This document shows, one piece after another, positions 10,079 to 20,473 of a stretch of 41,871 bases of DNA. Made by a program: the position numbers and the translations under genes. Origin of the DNA: Obelidium mucronatum. Lineage: Eukaryota; Chytridiomycota; Chytridiomycetes; Chytridiales; Chytriomycetaceae. Each line of letters begins with the position of its first letter. The first letter of the stretch is position 1. The notes under the pieces were generated by a model, which was not told the DNA's origin, ran no database searches, and saw nothing but the letters and a program-made list of their open reading frames with translations. The stretch covers positions 1 to 41,871 of the forward strand of contig JAIVFH010000236.1 in NCBI GenBank assembly GCA_025765595.1. Direction: 5' to 3'.

Positions 10079-10691
10079 TATGCAATGAAGTGCCTGACCC
10101 AACCCCAACTCTCCCAGTACTCCTACCTCACGCTTGCCAGATGGAAGTTGCAGCTGTATTGCTGGTTCTCAAGAAACTTTTGTGAATGAAAATGCGGCTT
10201 GGTTGTTTCGTCAACATATTGTGGCTTTGCTCAGGTCAATGTCACTTGACCATAGCTGCCTCTGATCCATTTTCATTTGCAGACACAGATTTTCGACAGC
10301 TAAGAAAATCAAAGAAGGAAAGTTGAATTTGAATGAAGAGGAAGAAGTGGATGAGGATGATGAAATGATGAAGAGGACGAGATGAGGAAGAGGAGGACCA
10401 AAGGGGGAACTTGGAAACTTACTGAAATCATAGCTAGGGATGCTGGGGACTGTTGTGGTTGTTGATTGACATGTTTTTTTTTTCAATCGAGAGATATCGC
10501 TTTGTCACGATAATTTATCGTGTGGTTATAGTCAAATAAAGAGAATTATGATAATATCCTATTTATTGCTATAAACCTCTATAAATATCGATGAGATTAC
10601 CGTGGCTTAGCGATAAATACGGTAAAACTATATCCAGCAATCATCGATAGTTGAATATCGATGATAATCGCTAAATAAAAAAAAACAGCAC
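10079..10691. other. segment unrelated to the left copy, with hairpins at its AT-rich end
   Basis: It replaces about 1.6 kb of the intact element. 10079-10400 holds short exon-like pieces (an acidic stretch KLNLNEEEEVDEDDEMM near 10322) that I cannot place. 10480-10690 is AT-rich and contains two perfect hairpins: 8-bp arms at 10506-10522 (CACGATAA / TTATCGTG) and 10-bp arms at 10640-10665 (ATCATCGATA / TATCGATGAT, 6-nt spacer). It may be a captured fragment or a small nested insertion. Confidence 0.4.
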
Positions 10692-11595
10692 ATGTCTAAT
10701 CAAGTGTCTGATAATGTAGAAGATTTGCGGTTGGCAATGAAGGAATATGTGGTGTGGATGAATGCACACTTTGTTGCAGTAAAATGGAAGCATTCATGTG
10801 GAGAATGTCATGTTGTTGATAGCAAAGGCCAGGAGTATAGTGCCGCTGTGATGGATGGAAAAGTGATGGGGCACTTGCTGTGCAGAGTGATTGGATGCAA
10901 TTTGGACATCATTGGGATCAATACAAAATTCTGTATCAATCATGCAGGATTGAAGGGGAAATGCATCATTTCAGGATGTGTGAATCAAAAACAAGAACGT
11001 GAGAACTCTTTTGATTACCAACCGCTGTCGTGCAAGGAAGCAGAACATATGGAGGCGGTGCAAAAATTCTTCTCAGACCCATCAACAACAAGTGAGAAAA
11101 CTGCAAAGAAGTATGGAGGAAAGACACGAGTGTCAGTGGGGCATGTGAAGGATGATGAAAGGAATTATGAGGAGTTTGGGTTCTATTACAGCCCATTTGA
11201 CAGATTCCTGCCAGGGGTGTTCCTGGTTGTGTGGAGCTGTGGGCACATTATGGACATTGGGAAGATGTACTCGTTTGAGTTCAACAAGTTTATTACAGGA
11301 TTTCTTTGTCAAACATTCATGAGTCTGGATGAGTATCCTACACTCATGTTTTATGACAAAGCATGTCAGAAACCATAGTCGAAGAGACAGATTCTGCATG
11401 GAGAATTGTGAAGCAAGGTCTTTCGCTAGGCTATACCAAGGAAACAAGCCTTTATTCAACACATCAGCAGCAGAACAGTGTGATGGATGGTTTGAAAAAA
11501 TGGGACACATTTTGCGATATTTGGACCCTCTTCAGGCAGACTTTTTTTTGTTCAGCATGGTGGACATGAGAAATGAGCAACTTAGCAAATTTTAG
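10692..11595 (+). pseudogene. KDZ-like transposase, truncated right copy
   Basis: Begins at a fortuitous ATG at 10692 just before the homologous sequence and reads 228 residues, including the HSCGEC cluster, to a stop at 11376-11378. Compared with the left gene, the sequence between AAGCATGT and CAGAAACC is missing. This removes about 143 bp, including the 3' splice region and the VVDRFHF block, and throws the rest out of frame. The final exon is still recognisable at 11365-11595. The protein lacks the N-terminal ~300 residues and the C-terminal motifs, so it cannot be an active transposase. Confidence 0.75.
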
Positions 11596-12034
11596 TAGCC
11601 AGAGGGTTATTTGAAAAATTGATAAATTTTTATGATTGATTTTAACTATAATATCATAAAATTCTGAAATTTTAATTTTGTATTTTTGCAATTTTTTTGA
11701 ATTTTTTTAGATGGTTTGTAATTTTTGGGAATTTTTTTAAAGTGTTTTGCAGTTGACAGTTATTTTCATAGGATGTTAAGTCCTAGTCAGTTGTCCTAAT
11801 AGGACAATGCTCAAATTGCAGGAAAAAGTTGTTTCCTCCTAATGATAAGTGATTAGGACTCCATTAGGAGGCGGTTAGGAGCGCCAATAGCCCTATTGGC
11901 CATTCCGAACGGACCCCGATTCGGGGTTGCTCCTATTCGGAGCCGAATTGGACCCTAGTCGGGCTCCGAATCATTTCCCAAATCGGAGTCCGAATCGGAG
12001 TCCGAATTGCGTGTGCCGCTTGCTATAGTACGTG
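11596..12034 (+). repeat. right-copy 3' end and subterminal repeats
   Basis: Near-identical to 3370-3828 with scattered substitutions and an about 17-bp shorter ATTAGGA zone. It ends at CTATAGTACGTG, after which flanking DNA unlike that at 3829 begins. Confidence 0.7.
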
Positions 12035-12450
12035 ACTTTGGCCTGCCTTGCCCTTTCCATCTTCTCCCTATTTGCTTGTTTCACTTTCAGCCTTTTGGCA
12101 ATGCCTTGCTTTGCAACTTTGGCTGCTGCCACTTTTCCAGCATCACCCCGCACTGCCCAATGCAGGAATACTGGAGGATGGCAGGAATAGAATCTTGCCA
12201 GGATTGGCAAGCAGGATGGATTCCAATCGCTTTAGATCCAGGTTGCAGTCTGGCAGGGTGTAGATGCGGCTGCAATCCAAGAGCACTTGCTCAATTTGAT
12301 CCAGAGCGGCAAGGATCTCAGCAGGAGCAGCAGGACACGCTCTAATTGCAGAGATCCGGTTAATAGAAGAGGCTGATTTTGCTGTATGTTTGCTTGAGGC
12401 GGTGGCAGCGGTGGCGGCGGCTTGGCGTTGTCTTGTTGAGCATCACATTC
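12035..12450 (-). pseudogene. unrecognised gene remnant truncated at the element border
   Basis: On the - strand an Ala-rich then Leu-rich segment (EILAALDQIEQVLLDCSRIY, KRLESILLANPGKILFL) is followed, after a frame change near 12150, by a basic helix (KQGIAKRLKVKQANREKMER). The reading frame runs straight into the KDZ element end at 12034. I cannot name the product. The pattern fits a gene interrupted by the insertion. Confidence 0.35.
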
Positions 12451-12603
12451 TTCAAGTCAAAGTGATGAGGGAGAACACAACAAACCAGAGAATACTTTAT
12501 TCCAGCTTTGTAGCTGTTGATATACAAGGAATAATTTGATTCAATACATCACCTTGGTATCTTTGAGTTAACTTGATTATTTATTTATTTATCTATTAAT
12601 GCA
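12451..12603. other. intergenic, nothing recognised
   Basis: AT-rich spacer with no ORF, repeat or clear signal. Confidence 0.3.
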
Positions 12604-13640
12604 ATGGACAAAACGTGTAACAAACAAAAACGCGTCAAAAAGTCAGCATCCACCACTACACACCAGATGCTGAAACGCCAGAAGCACATGTCTGAGCAGG
12701 GACTGAGCCGCGCTGATGTTTTAGGTTGTTGGGCCAATACTTTTATTTTTGTTGTGGTTGCTGTTAAACATTTTCAGCAACAAAACCTGCAGAGCTGCGG
12801 GTGCTGGATGACAGAACCAAGGGACAGGAGTTTGTGTACAGTCTAAACACAGACAGAGTTGAGGAGCTTGTTGCAGGGAGGTGAGGGGGTTTGTTGCGGT
12901 CAAGCATTGCTAACAAGGTTGAGATTGCTGTTAGAATCAAGCTGCCGCCTTATATACTCAAGGTCGCCGTGACGCACATCCGCGATCTTGCCACAATATT
13001 TTGACGCTCGCAGCCAAAGGTCAAGACATGCGGCAACATGTGTGTCATCAACCTGTGCTCCTGGACTGGAGTTGCAGACGGCATCAAGGACCCACACTAC
13101 CTGGCGGATGAAGCGTCTGTCAAGGTGAAAGAACATGCCGAAAAGGTAGCAAACGGTGTGGAATGTAGGTTTGAAATCCACCTAAAACCACGAGAATTAT
13201 AGTTGGTTTTGATCGGTTAAACTAATGTGAGTATGAGGACAACACAATAGCTTGGCGTGATCACAGGTAAGAGCTTAAATCCCAGCGATTAGATTTGATT
13301 TAGATACAAACGATCTGTACAGTTTTCGATGTGCTGGTAGATAAGTCTGGCTGTAAGAACGCGTTTGCTTTTGAGGTGCACGTCTGACAATTTATTTAAC
13401 TTTTCAATAATGATAATAAATGCTGAAATAATGACTAAAGAATACGCGTAATAAACTCCATTTCCGACCACTTTCCAAATGACTCTCCACAACAGGCTGG
13501 CGGTGTTTGGAAAGGAGAACATCAAGCCAGAGCTGCTGCCCCACTTTGAGGGACTTCAGCCGCTGGTTGCTTACCTCGCTGGTGTTGTGGAGTCTCTGGT
13601 GCATCGGGAGGCGTTTGAGATGGTGGCCAACATTACAAAG
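12604..13640 (+). pseudogene. degraded multi-exon gene, product unknown
   Basis: ATG 12604 opens a basic exon (about 40 codons; QKRVKKSASTTTHQMLKRQK). A plausible intron (GTTGTT...TTTCAG) joins it to TKPAELRVLDDRTKGQEFVY. Further + strand stretches at about 12922-13200 (VEIAVRIKLPPYILKVAV, then DPHYLADEASVKVKEHAEKV, separated by a stop) and 13479-13640 (ENIKPELLPHFEGLQPLVAY, ending at a GTATGT donor) look like exons of the same gene. A competing - strand ORF covers 12900-13181, so the orientation there is not certain. No family recognised. Confidence 0.3.
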
Positions 13641-13726
13641 GTATGTGTTTGTTATAGTTTAGCGCTCACTTCTAATTGCGAAAACAAGACCAATAGGAAG
13701 CTGCAACATTAAGCTATTAAAACAAG

Positions 13727-13961
13727 CTCCCTGGATTGCTAGGCCAGTCAGCAGATCAAACTCGAATAGTTGAGTGTTTTGAGTTCCCAAAACTCGAAAC
13801 TTGAACTATTTCGAGATTTGTACCAACTGACCACAGATTGCGCAGGGGCAAGTTTTGCTTGGTAGTTGAATGTATTTTCGGCAATTTCGGTACTTGTTGT
13901 GCCTGTTTTGTGACGTTGAGCTGTCATTTGCAACAGCAACGGCAAGGGGTCGCAAAGACAC
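13727..13961 (+). repeat. tRNA-derived SINE-like repeat, copy 1
   Basis: About 235 bp and roughly 80% alike by eye to 18367-18590 on the same strand. It starts CTCCCTGGATTGCTAGGCCAG. An A-box-like GCTAGGCCAGTCAGCAGATC is followed by a weakened B box (GTTTTGAGTTCC). It lies just after a GTATGT donor and before a TTAG acceptor near 14013, so it may be inside an intron of the degraded gene. Confidence 0.5.
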
Positions 13962-14007
13962 AAAATACAGACCTGTAACAGATCAATAGAATGTATTTCT
14001 TATATAT

Positions 14008-15242
14008 GTGTTAGAGAAAGCATGCATTCAAAGAGTGAAGGCTACTGCGGAATGCAGTTTTTCAAACAGAAAAAAAAACAACACACAAATGGCACCCTTT
14101 AGCGCCCCATCCCCAAGACGTAACACACTTGACGTAAATCGAAACAAGTTCTTTTTGGAGGCATTCAATAAATCCAGAGTTTTAAAGAGGCATCGATTTC
14201 GTTTTGATACAACCAAAACCAAGAGAGCGCTCATCCAAAAGCCATCTCTGGTGTCTGGAATACTCACATTGTTCCGGATCAACCATCTTGGCAATATTGA
14301 TGTTGGTGTGCAAGGATAATGGAGAACTTATAAATACCGAAGAACAAAGATGGGCCAGTAGTCCAGCCCTTCCTTAATGCAACAATCACTTCTTTGCTGC
14401 ATAAAGTAATACTTTAGGTACACTTGTAATTTCATAGGCAGCGGAGTTTCAGGGCAGTTTGATGGCATTTTTTGTTCGGACAAACATTTTTGGATCACAC
14501 CTTCAATGCAACAAATGACTTCGACTTGAAAAGCAAAGAATCTATCGCCTACTTCTGTTTCAGATGCAATCACTTTGGACACAGGTGGTTTGGCAAACCC
14601 TTCCATGTCTGCTACGAAACCAAAGCGAGCACGTATCACAGACTACCCATTGGCAAATATTCAAGCTCAGCGCAGCAAAATCATCAACACAGCCGCGGAA
14701 AACATAAAAATCCCCAGCAATATGAATTCCCCTGCCGATAAAGCCCTTGGTTTACAGGAAAGATCTCTTTAGCGTTGTGCCACAATGGGACCACAAAAAG
14801 ATGCGTAAGCAGCTGATACTTTTTGCAGAGCTGAAGTCCTTGTCCGACGATGCGGACCTCACCTTCGCCCATCAAGCCTTCCATAGATTGGCCACATCTT
14901 CTAATTGCCTGGGTTATGTTACTCAAAACATCAACAACTTGGAGGCTAGATGAGGGATTGAAAGCGGTGTCATACAAATGCATGGGACGTTAGCTACCGT
15001 CAAGTGTACCCGATCAACTATCTGTGATTATGAAGCACCATTTGAAGGAAAAGTTCTTGATTGGGCTAAATGTGGGATCTTCTTGGAGTGCCTGAAATGT
15101 GTTTCCAGAGCAGCCAACGTAGACCAGGAAAATTACCGGCGTTGCAAATATAGCAGCAGATATTTGTCTCCAAAGGTGCTGTTGTACAAACAGATGGACT
15201 CACACAATGTCGGACACCATCCACTTACTCATTCAACGGATT
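14008..15242 (+). pseudogene. decayed coding region, product unknown
   Basis: Successive + strand open segments look protein-like but need several breaks. They are 14008-14319 (RNKFFLEAFNKSRVLKRHRF), about 14575-14770 (KPKRARITDYPLANIQAQRS) and 14772-14953 (KKMRKQLILFAELKSLSDDA). The last continues past one stop into 14978-15244 (CDYEAPFEGKVLDWAKCGIF), in the same frame. ORFs on the opposite strand overlap some of these, so strand assignment is tentative. No motif of a polymerase, integrase, capsid or transposase is recognised. Confidence 0.3.
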
Positions 15243-15328
15243 AAGAGCAGCAAGTACACCATGACAATGATTATAGCTGGAACCAGTCTGCGAGTGTATG
15301 GTGCAGCGTGCTTCGTTAGTACTGTGTT

Positions 15329-15710
15329 TTGTGCGTTTTCGGACAACTCTTGTCAAAGGGAATTGAGCACAGACTTGTGTACATCAACGAAGATGCCCCG
15401 CCAAAAGCACTCAAAAATTTCATTGATTTCCACGTGAAGGGAGACGTTGATGCCGTTATGAAAGAGGTTGTTACTCTTCCAGACTTGTCGGACCCAAGCC
15501 CCCTCTCGGACCCTAGCCCCTTCTCGGACCCAAGCCCCAAAACTACAACTCCCGAATTTACCGTGGCACCAAAAATTCTCCCAGGTCTTGAATGTAGTAC
15601 AGGCTTTCTTTGAAGGTACCACAAGCGCTGAGTCAATCTTGGAGCCGCTCAAAGACATTGTCCCCAACAAGGATTTTGGATTCATGGACGTAGATCCATG
15701 TTTCGACTAG
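15329..15710 (+). pseudogene. C-terminal gene fragment with SDPSP repeats
   Basis: An open stretch (HRLVYINEDAPPKALKNFID, then VKGDVDAVMKEVVTLPDLS) runs into four tandem Ser-Asp-Pro-Ser-Pro units at about 15487-15538. After a frame change near 15590 it ends as SAESILEPLKDIVPNKDFGF to a stop at 15710. The repeats look like a flexible linker. Probably the end of the decayed gene to its left. Unknown family. Confidence 0.3.
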
Positions 15711-16950
15711 TATCTGATTCCACTTTTTGTTGTACCAATGCAGCATCCGTCTTCTATATCCATTTTATTGACGCCACCTGCATCCTCATCTTATTGGTGC
15801 GGTAGCGCAGGAAATTCTCTTGCCAGGGGCGCGCTTTTTTACCCTTTTGTTTTGTCCTGCGAAGAGCTCCAAAGCTTGATGATAGCCCAAGCGCACCTTG
15901 CACAACATGGTGCAACAACGGTCGTAATGCGACAGACAACAAAGGCAAGATAAAGCGTGGAATAAAAGCAATCCTAACGCTTCTCAGGTTGTCCCAAAAC
16001 CGGGAACATGTCAGCCAAAAACACCCGTTTGACAAACTCTCTGCACCTCAGTTCAAGAGCTTTAATTTACACGCCATGAATTCAAAAATTGCGTCGCTTT
16101 GTTGGCCAAGCGGTTTTCAGCATCACCACGCGGTGGCCAACTTCTCGGTAGTTTCAAGTACTGCGACGTTCCCGTTCAGAATCCTTCCCTGATCTACGTC
16201 AAAGAATACTCAAGTGTTGTGAAATCTCAAATCAAGGAGCTATTTTTCAACTATTGCCTGCATTTCGGAGAGCAGAAGGGTGTTTTTTGACTACTGCAAG
16301 AAATGGTTAAACGTAGAACCCGATATACCATTGCTACACACAAGAAGTGGAGTAACACGATTGCAAATGCTTTGTATGCATTGGGCATTGATACTGATCC
16401 TACTGCATGCATGTGAAGGTATGAACATTGGAACTTGGAAGCATAGTATTCGCTTAATCATTGAAGAAAAAAATGTGTTTGATAAAACATTAGCAGCAGT
16501 CGACGGCGCAAATCAAATCAAGGTCACCTTGGAAGTTTGTTGGAATCTTGGCATCAACATATCATTTGGGTGCAGAAAGAAAGTTTGGCTTGAACAAATC
16601 ATCAGTGGACTCGGTCTTGCGAACCGCTTTGCTGCTTGTTGAAGTAGTAATCAAGGACTTTTTGGCAACAAAGAGCACGTGTGATTGGCCGTCTCATGAA
16701 GGAAGGCCAGTTCTCCTCATTGACAAAGTAAATTCTGATTTGGATATGTGATGGATATATGATAACGCTCATTATGTGGAATAGATTGCGTCGGAGGCGA
16801 ATATTCCAAGCTGTGTCATAGCGCAAACTGCTACCACCTGTTTGCCGCTAAATTTTGTCTTGGCTTCAAGCTCTCCTCTGATCGCTGATAGCGTGGGCAA
16901 GAAAATGATTCCCGCCCAATTGAGAGCAAAAGGGTTCACTACATGGCGTA
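15711..16950 (+). other. decayed region with scattered exon-like stretches
   Basis: No continuous gene. Plausible fragments on + are about 16099-16290 (NPSLIYVKEYSSVVKSQIKE), which continues past one stop into KRRTRYTIATHKKWSNTIAN near 16306-16365, then about 16432-16545 and 16548-16751. The 16306 stretch has a basic helical look. I looked for Crypton/tyrosine-recombinase motifs and could not confirm any. Confidence 0.25.
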
Positions 16951-16953
16951 TGA

Positions 16954-18270
16954 TTGACAATTGCGGATGCGAAATGGAGGGGGGAAAACTCAGAAGCGAC
17001 AATAACCAACTTCGAGACAAATATCATGAACGAAATCAATTGTTACTTAAAAGAAACGGTAGAAATCTTTCAGAAAGACCAATCCACGAGTGTATTCCCG
17101 CGCAGTTGGATGAAGTCCTATGGCGGACTTGTTGGAAAGATTTTACTTTTTTGTCCTGCTTTGGTAACTTGAAGCCAAAAATTACTGCCACGTTTTAATA
17201 TGCATTTATTAGAGCATCATTGAAGCCTCGGCTTTTCTTGCTGGTGTTGGTACCGACAGATATCCTCACAGTTTTTTGACACGAAGATTCCAGGCACGAT
17301 GCAACAAGAAAACTCTCGGCCAAGAAGAAAAACATTCGGGTATCATTACACTTGACCAAATTCCAGAATTTTGGATGTCTTTGCCACTTCCTGTCTCAAG
17401 TTACTCTTTCTGTCGCAAATTTTCTTCAAAGCCAGTCTGAGGAATATGTTAATTGTTTCGCTGAGTCTGACACACTCCTTGCAATCGGTTGGAGCAGCCC
17501 ATTTACTCAACGCCATGCTTTTGAAACCAATAATCTCAAAGCTCCCAAGCAGGTTGCTCAGGGTTGCCCACCAGCCAGATTCTACGGCAATAATTCCAAA
17601 AAAATTTTGCCTCTTCTGTTCTCGGTAGATGTTCCAATCGAAGTCCATCTCAATGGTTCCACCCTACAACTGTACTCAGCGCAACAAAACTGAAAAAAAA
17701 TTTATTCGCGCCTCTGCAAAACTGTAGGAGACGGCCAAATTAAGACACTTAACTCTGATGATTGAAACAACATTTTAACAATCCGGTTGATATGTTTGAT
17801 GATTGCACCCCATCCAATCACTCTGGAAATTTGAGTGAAGGAATGCTTTGACGTACAGCTGCCTTGGGACCAGAATGCCAGAGTTGAAGTCGTTTCTGCT
17901 ACCCCAACTTCAGTTATGAACTTTGATTTCTATTGGCTCAACTGTCCCCTAAGCCATTTCCAGAATATTCCGAAGGCCTTTGAGTATTTGGTAATGGAGG
18001 AAGAGAATTCAGGGCCCAATCCTGATTTGATGGATGAGGATGAGACAGATGATGAGAAAAGCGGCCAGTCAACGATGGACATACTTGACGGCTTTGACGT
18101 GAAGAACCCAGTCGATAGATGTTGATACTGCCGAGCAAGAGACGGAAGTCGCAAATAATGAGCATCCGATGGTTTTAGATGAAATTGGTTGGAATTTTGA
18201 TGTCGTATCCTGGTCCATAACTCAATTTGGAGCATTTGTAAACAGATTTGCTGGCTTTTCTGGATGGTAA
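16954..18270 (+). pseudogene. decayed gene with acidic C terminus, product unknown
   Basis: + strand fragments 16954-17172 (SEATITNFETNIMNEINCYL), 17352-17693 (SVANFLQSQSEEYVNCFAES) and 17835-18125 precede a C terminus. The 17835 fragment includes an acidic patch (LMDEDETDDEKSGQ). After a single frame change near 18115 the sequence continues as DVDTAEQETEVANNEHPMVL and FGAFVNRFAGFSGW to a stop at 18268-18270. A - strand ORF overlaps 17346-17648. No family recognised. The region lies between the two SINE-like copies. Confidence 0.3.
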
Positions 18271-18366
18271 CCTTGAATCAGAAAACTTTTTTGTTCACAG
18301 TTAAAATAGTAAAATAAACTGCGGCCTTCCAGGTATTCTATTCCTTAATTAAGCATTTGAAAAGAC

Positions 18367-18590
18367 CTCCCTGGATAGCTAGGCCAGTCGGCAGAGCAAA
18401 CTCGAATAGTTGAGTGTTCGAGTTCCCAAAACTCAAAACTTGAACTATTTCGAGATATGTACCAAACGACCACAGATTCCACATGGCAGGTTTTGCTTGG
18501 TAGTGGAATATATTTTCAGCAATGTCAGTACTTTTAGGACGTTGAGCTGCCATTTGCAACAAAACAGCGGTACATACGCAAAGAAAGATC
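18367..18590 (+). repeat. tRNA-derived SINE-like repeat, copy 2
   Basis: The better preserved copy. Near its 5' end TAGCTAGGCCAGTCGGCAGAGC (18376-18397) resembles the tRNA D-arm with the A box. GTTCGAGTTCC (18416-18426) matches the RNA polymerase III B box. Between them an ACTC...GAGT stem occupies the anticodon-arm position. The remaining ~165 bp is a non-tRNA body shared with copy 1. The A-to-B spacing is a few bases shorter than in a full tRNA. Confidence 0.55.
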
Positions 18591-18771
18591 ACATCGTCAC
18601 AATAAATACGTAATAAGGTTATAATTAATGCTTGAATGCAAGAATATGATCTGAGTGTATGGTACGTAAATAAAAAAATATTCTCTAAAAGTCCAACAAC
18701 GGCTACCTAGACCTTCAGAACACAGTCCTCAAACCCAAACCTCTTTTTAACAATTGACTTGTTGACAGTAT

Positions 18772-19233
18772 TTCGGTCAAGTGCTTTCAATCTTTGAATC
18801 ATGTCTGTGTAATCAGGAATACTCTGGCCCACCTGGTAATACCTGTCCTGCTGGATTATTTTAAGGTAAGATGATTATATTGGATTGTTGAGCTGACAAG
18901 TTTGTATTCAGCTGATGGCAGAGTACATCGGTGTGCCAACCGTCGGTCCTACCACGCCCGATAAAATTCAGCTGTCAAAATCAGGGAATATTGTACGTTT
19001 AAAGATCACATTCATTGCGGGGTTTCTTGCATGCTCAAACAATGGGGACTTCAAGTTCCACCTGGACAGCAAGAATTCAACCTTCGGGATCAACTTCAGT
19101 GTTGTGGTGGATGAGGAAGACACAGAACTGCCCGTGGTATGGCCAGCGCTGTACCTACAGGATCGAAACGTGGTGATACCAGCGGTGCATGGGGAGGTGA
19201 TTGTTTCCATGTTCAAGCATGAAAAACATGGGA
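18772..19233 (+). pseudogene. two-exon gene fragment cut off at the endonuclease module
   Basis: An exon ending near 18865 (about HLVIPVLLDYFK) is joined by a good 46-nt intron (GTAAGA...GTATTCAG, GCTGAC branch) to an exon from about 18912. That exon encodes MAEYIGVPTVGPTTPDKIQL, then LKITFIAGFLACSNNGDFKF and LPVVWPALYLQDRNVVIPAV. The coding pattern fades at about 19230, exactly where the next, opposite-strand gene ends, as if the module had inserted there. Product unknown. Confidence 0.4.
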
Positions 19234-20462
19234 CTAGGATGTGGCATTCAGGGGAGCGACGATTTGTGGAGGCAGCGGAGTTGCAGCATCAACAAGTTTG
19301 GCAGCTGCAGAATAGATGTAGTACAAGTGGTTAAGAGACAGGCCCTCTCCCTTTGTAGTCTTGCCACTGCCTTTCATGAGTTCAGCATTGAGGAGAGCAA
19401 GACAGTCTTGGACAACAATGGCAGTAGCAACAACCAGAGAGAGGGTACTGCTGAGAGATTCCACTGAGGTTTCCTTGGAAGTGTCAGATATTTTGGAGAA
19501 CTGTGGTTGCAGAGTGCTGAAGAAGGAGAGGGTAAATAGTTGTTGCAGAAACTCAACAGACTTGTTGAAAATTGTATAGCTTGATCTGGTGCATAATTTG
19601 TCATCAACCTTGAAGTAGCTGGGGCCATCTTTACAGAATTCTTCACAGTTTTTGAACTTTAAGAGGGATGCTGCAGCTGAACTAAAAAACTTGGTGGTGA
19701 GCTTGGCCAAGACATCCCTTCCAGCACTGAAGTAGCAGGCCAGGGCAGTAGACTCAGTCTTGACAGAGGAATCCTGGAGACCAACCAAAGCTGCTTCCAG
19801 AGCTGGTTTGGCAAAAGTTGCAGAAGTAGCATTGCCAAAAGTAGAGATTGCCAAGGGAGTTTCTTGCAGAGTAGCCAGATCGTTGGAGCCAGGAGGACAA
19901 GGGGTGGCTGGGTTCTTGGTTGAAACAGATGGTGAGTTTGGGTAAGAGGACTGTTTTTGAAGTGTGTTAAGGACAAAGACATCATCCTATAAAAAACTCT
20001 TTTCTTAGTATCAACTGGTTGATACTACAAAAACTAAAACCAACAACTTACTTCAACAGGAATTTCAAGCCCAGTCAACAAGTCAGGTTGAGAATTGGGA
20101 TAGTTATCATCCTCACTTGGCTTCTCTTGCTGCTCCTGAATCTCCTCCTGCTGGGGATGGTCTTGTAGAGTTTGTTCCTCCTGAACATGCTGATATGCAG
20201 AAGGGCTTTTTTGATAGCAGATCAAGTCCTTGGGGCAAGTTTTGGCCAGAGTGGTAGCATTCAGGCAGTTCTTGCACAGTGCAAACTTGGGGTACTGGCA
20301 GAAGTACAAAATCTTGAAGGATTTGGCTTTGGCATGGGCACAGCACTTGAAGCACTGGACATTGGCAAAGTCAATAAACCACCTCTTCTTGGTGATTAAC
20401 TCTGTAGTAAATTGGTTGATTGGTTTTTGTGTTGAGTTTTGAGTTTTGGTGAAAGGGAAATT
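19234..20462 (-). CDS. Cys-rich N-terminal protein of the endonuclease module
   Basis: Not a family I recognise. Two exons (20052 to about 20462, and 19234-19986) are joined by a 65-nt intron (GTAAGT...TTTATAG). The first encodes a Cys cluster, with QCFKCCAHAKAKSFKILYFC, then FALCKNC, TCPKDLIC, plausibly zinc binding. A Gln/Glu-rich linker follows (EEQTLQDHPQQEEIQEQQEK). The second exon is Ser/Thr/Ala-rich and mostly helical (KKEEF-like CEEFCKDGPSYFKVDDKLC, then SLSSTLSLVVATAIVVQDCL and LNHLYYIYSAAAKLVDA). The frame is open throughout, but no ATG lies upstream of the Cys cluster before the stop at 20463. The start codon is therefore probably in an unseen upstream exon. A DNA-binding or regulatory partner of the endonuclease is possible, but that is inference. 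Confidence 0.5.
20007..20026. repeat. intronic dyad, copy 1
   Basis: AGTATCAAC-TG-GTTGATACT: perfect 9-bp arms around a TG spacer, in the middle of the 19987-20051 intron. On the transcribed strand the right arm overlaps TACTAAG, a plausible branch-point sequence. Confidence 0.8.
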
Positions 20463-20473
20463 TCAGAAAAGTC

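Larger units (their letters stand above)
7901..12034. mobile_element. KDZ-type element, right copy, internally deleted
   Basis: 9321-10078 matches 1-740, 10693-11364 matches 2329-3000, and 11365-12034 matches about 3144-3828. The copy lacks the accessory-gene start, the divergent promoter and the N-terminal third of the transposase. A 612-bp unrelated segment stands in their place. A further ~143 bp is missing inside the transposase. The element must extend left of 9321 because the accessory gene continues to 7901; the true left end is unresolved. It cannot make a full transposase and would depend on a complete copy. Confidence 0.75.

Noticed and set aside
12900..13181. A 93-codon - strand ORF as the real gene in this stretch
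   Set aside because: It reads reasonably, but neighbouring exon-like segments and splice signals are on the + strand; left unresolved rather than listed.
16278..16303. Ultrashort introns (about 21-28 nt) removing stops in decayed regions, also near 6663, 6880 and 5060
   Set aside because: All well-supported introns here are 44 nt or longer, and the candidates occur only in broken sequence.
16306..16365. Crypton-type tyrosine recombinase helix
   Set aside because: The basic stretch lacks the R...HxxR...Y set; similarity is only superficial.
13727..18590. LTR retrotransposon bounded by the two 230-bp direct repeats
   Set aside because: No reverse transcriptase, integrase or gag-like motif is seen between them, and the repeats have RNA polymerase III boxes instead of TG...CA ends.
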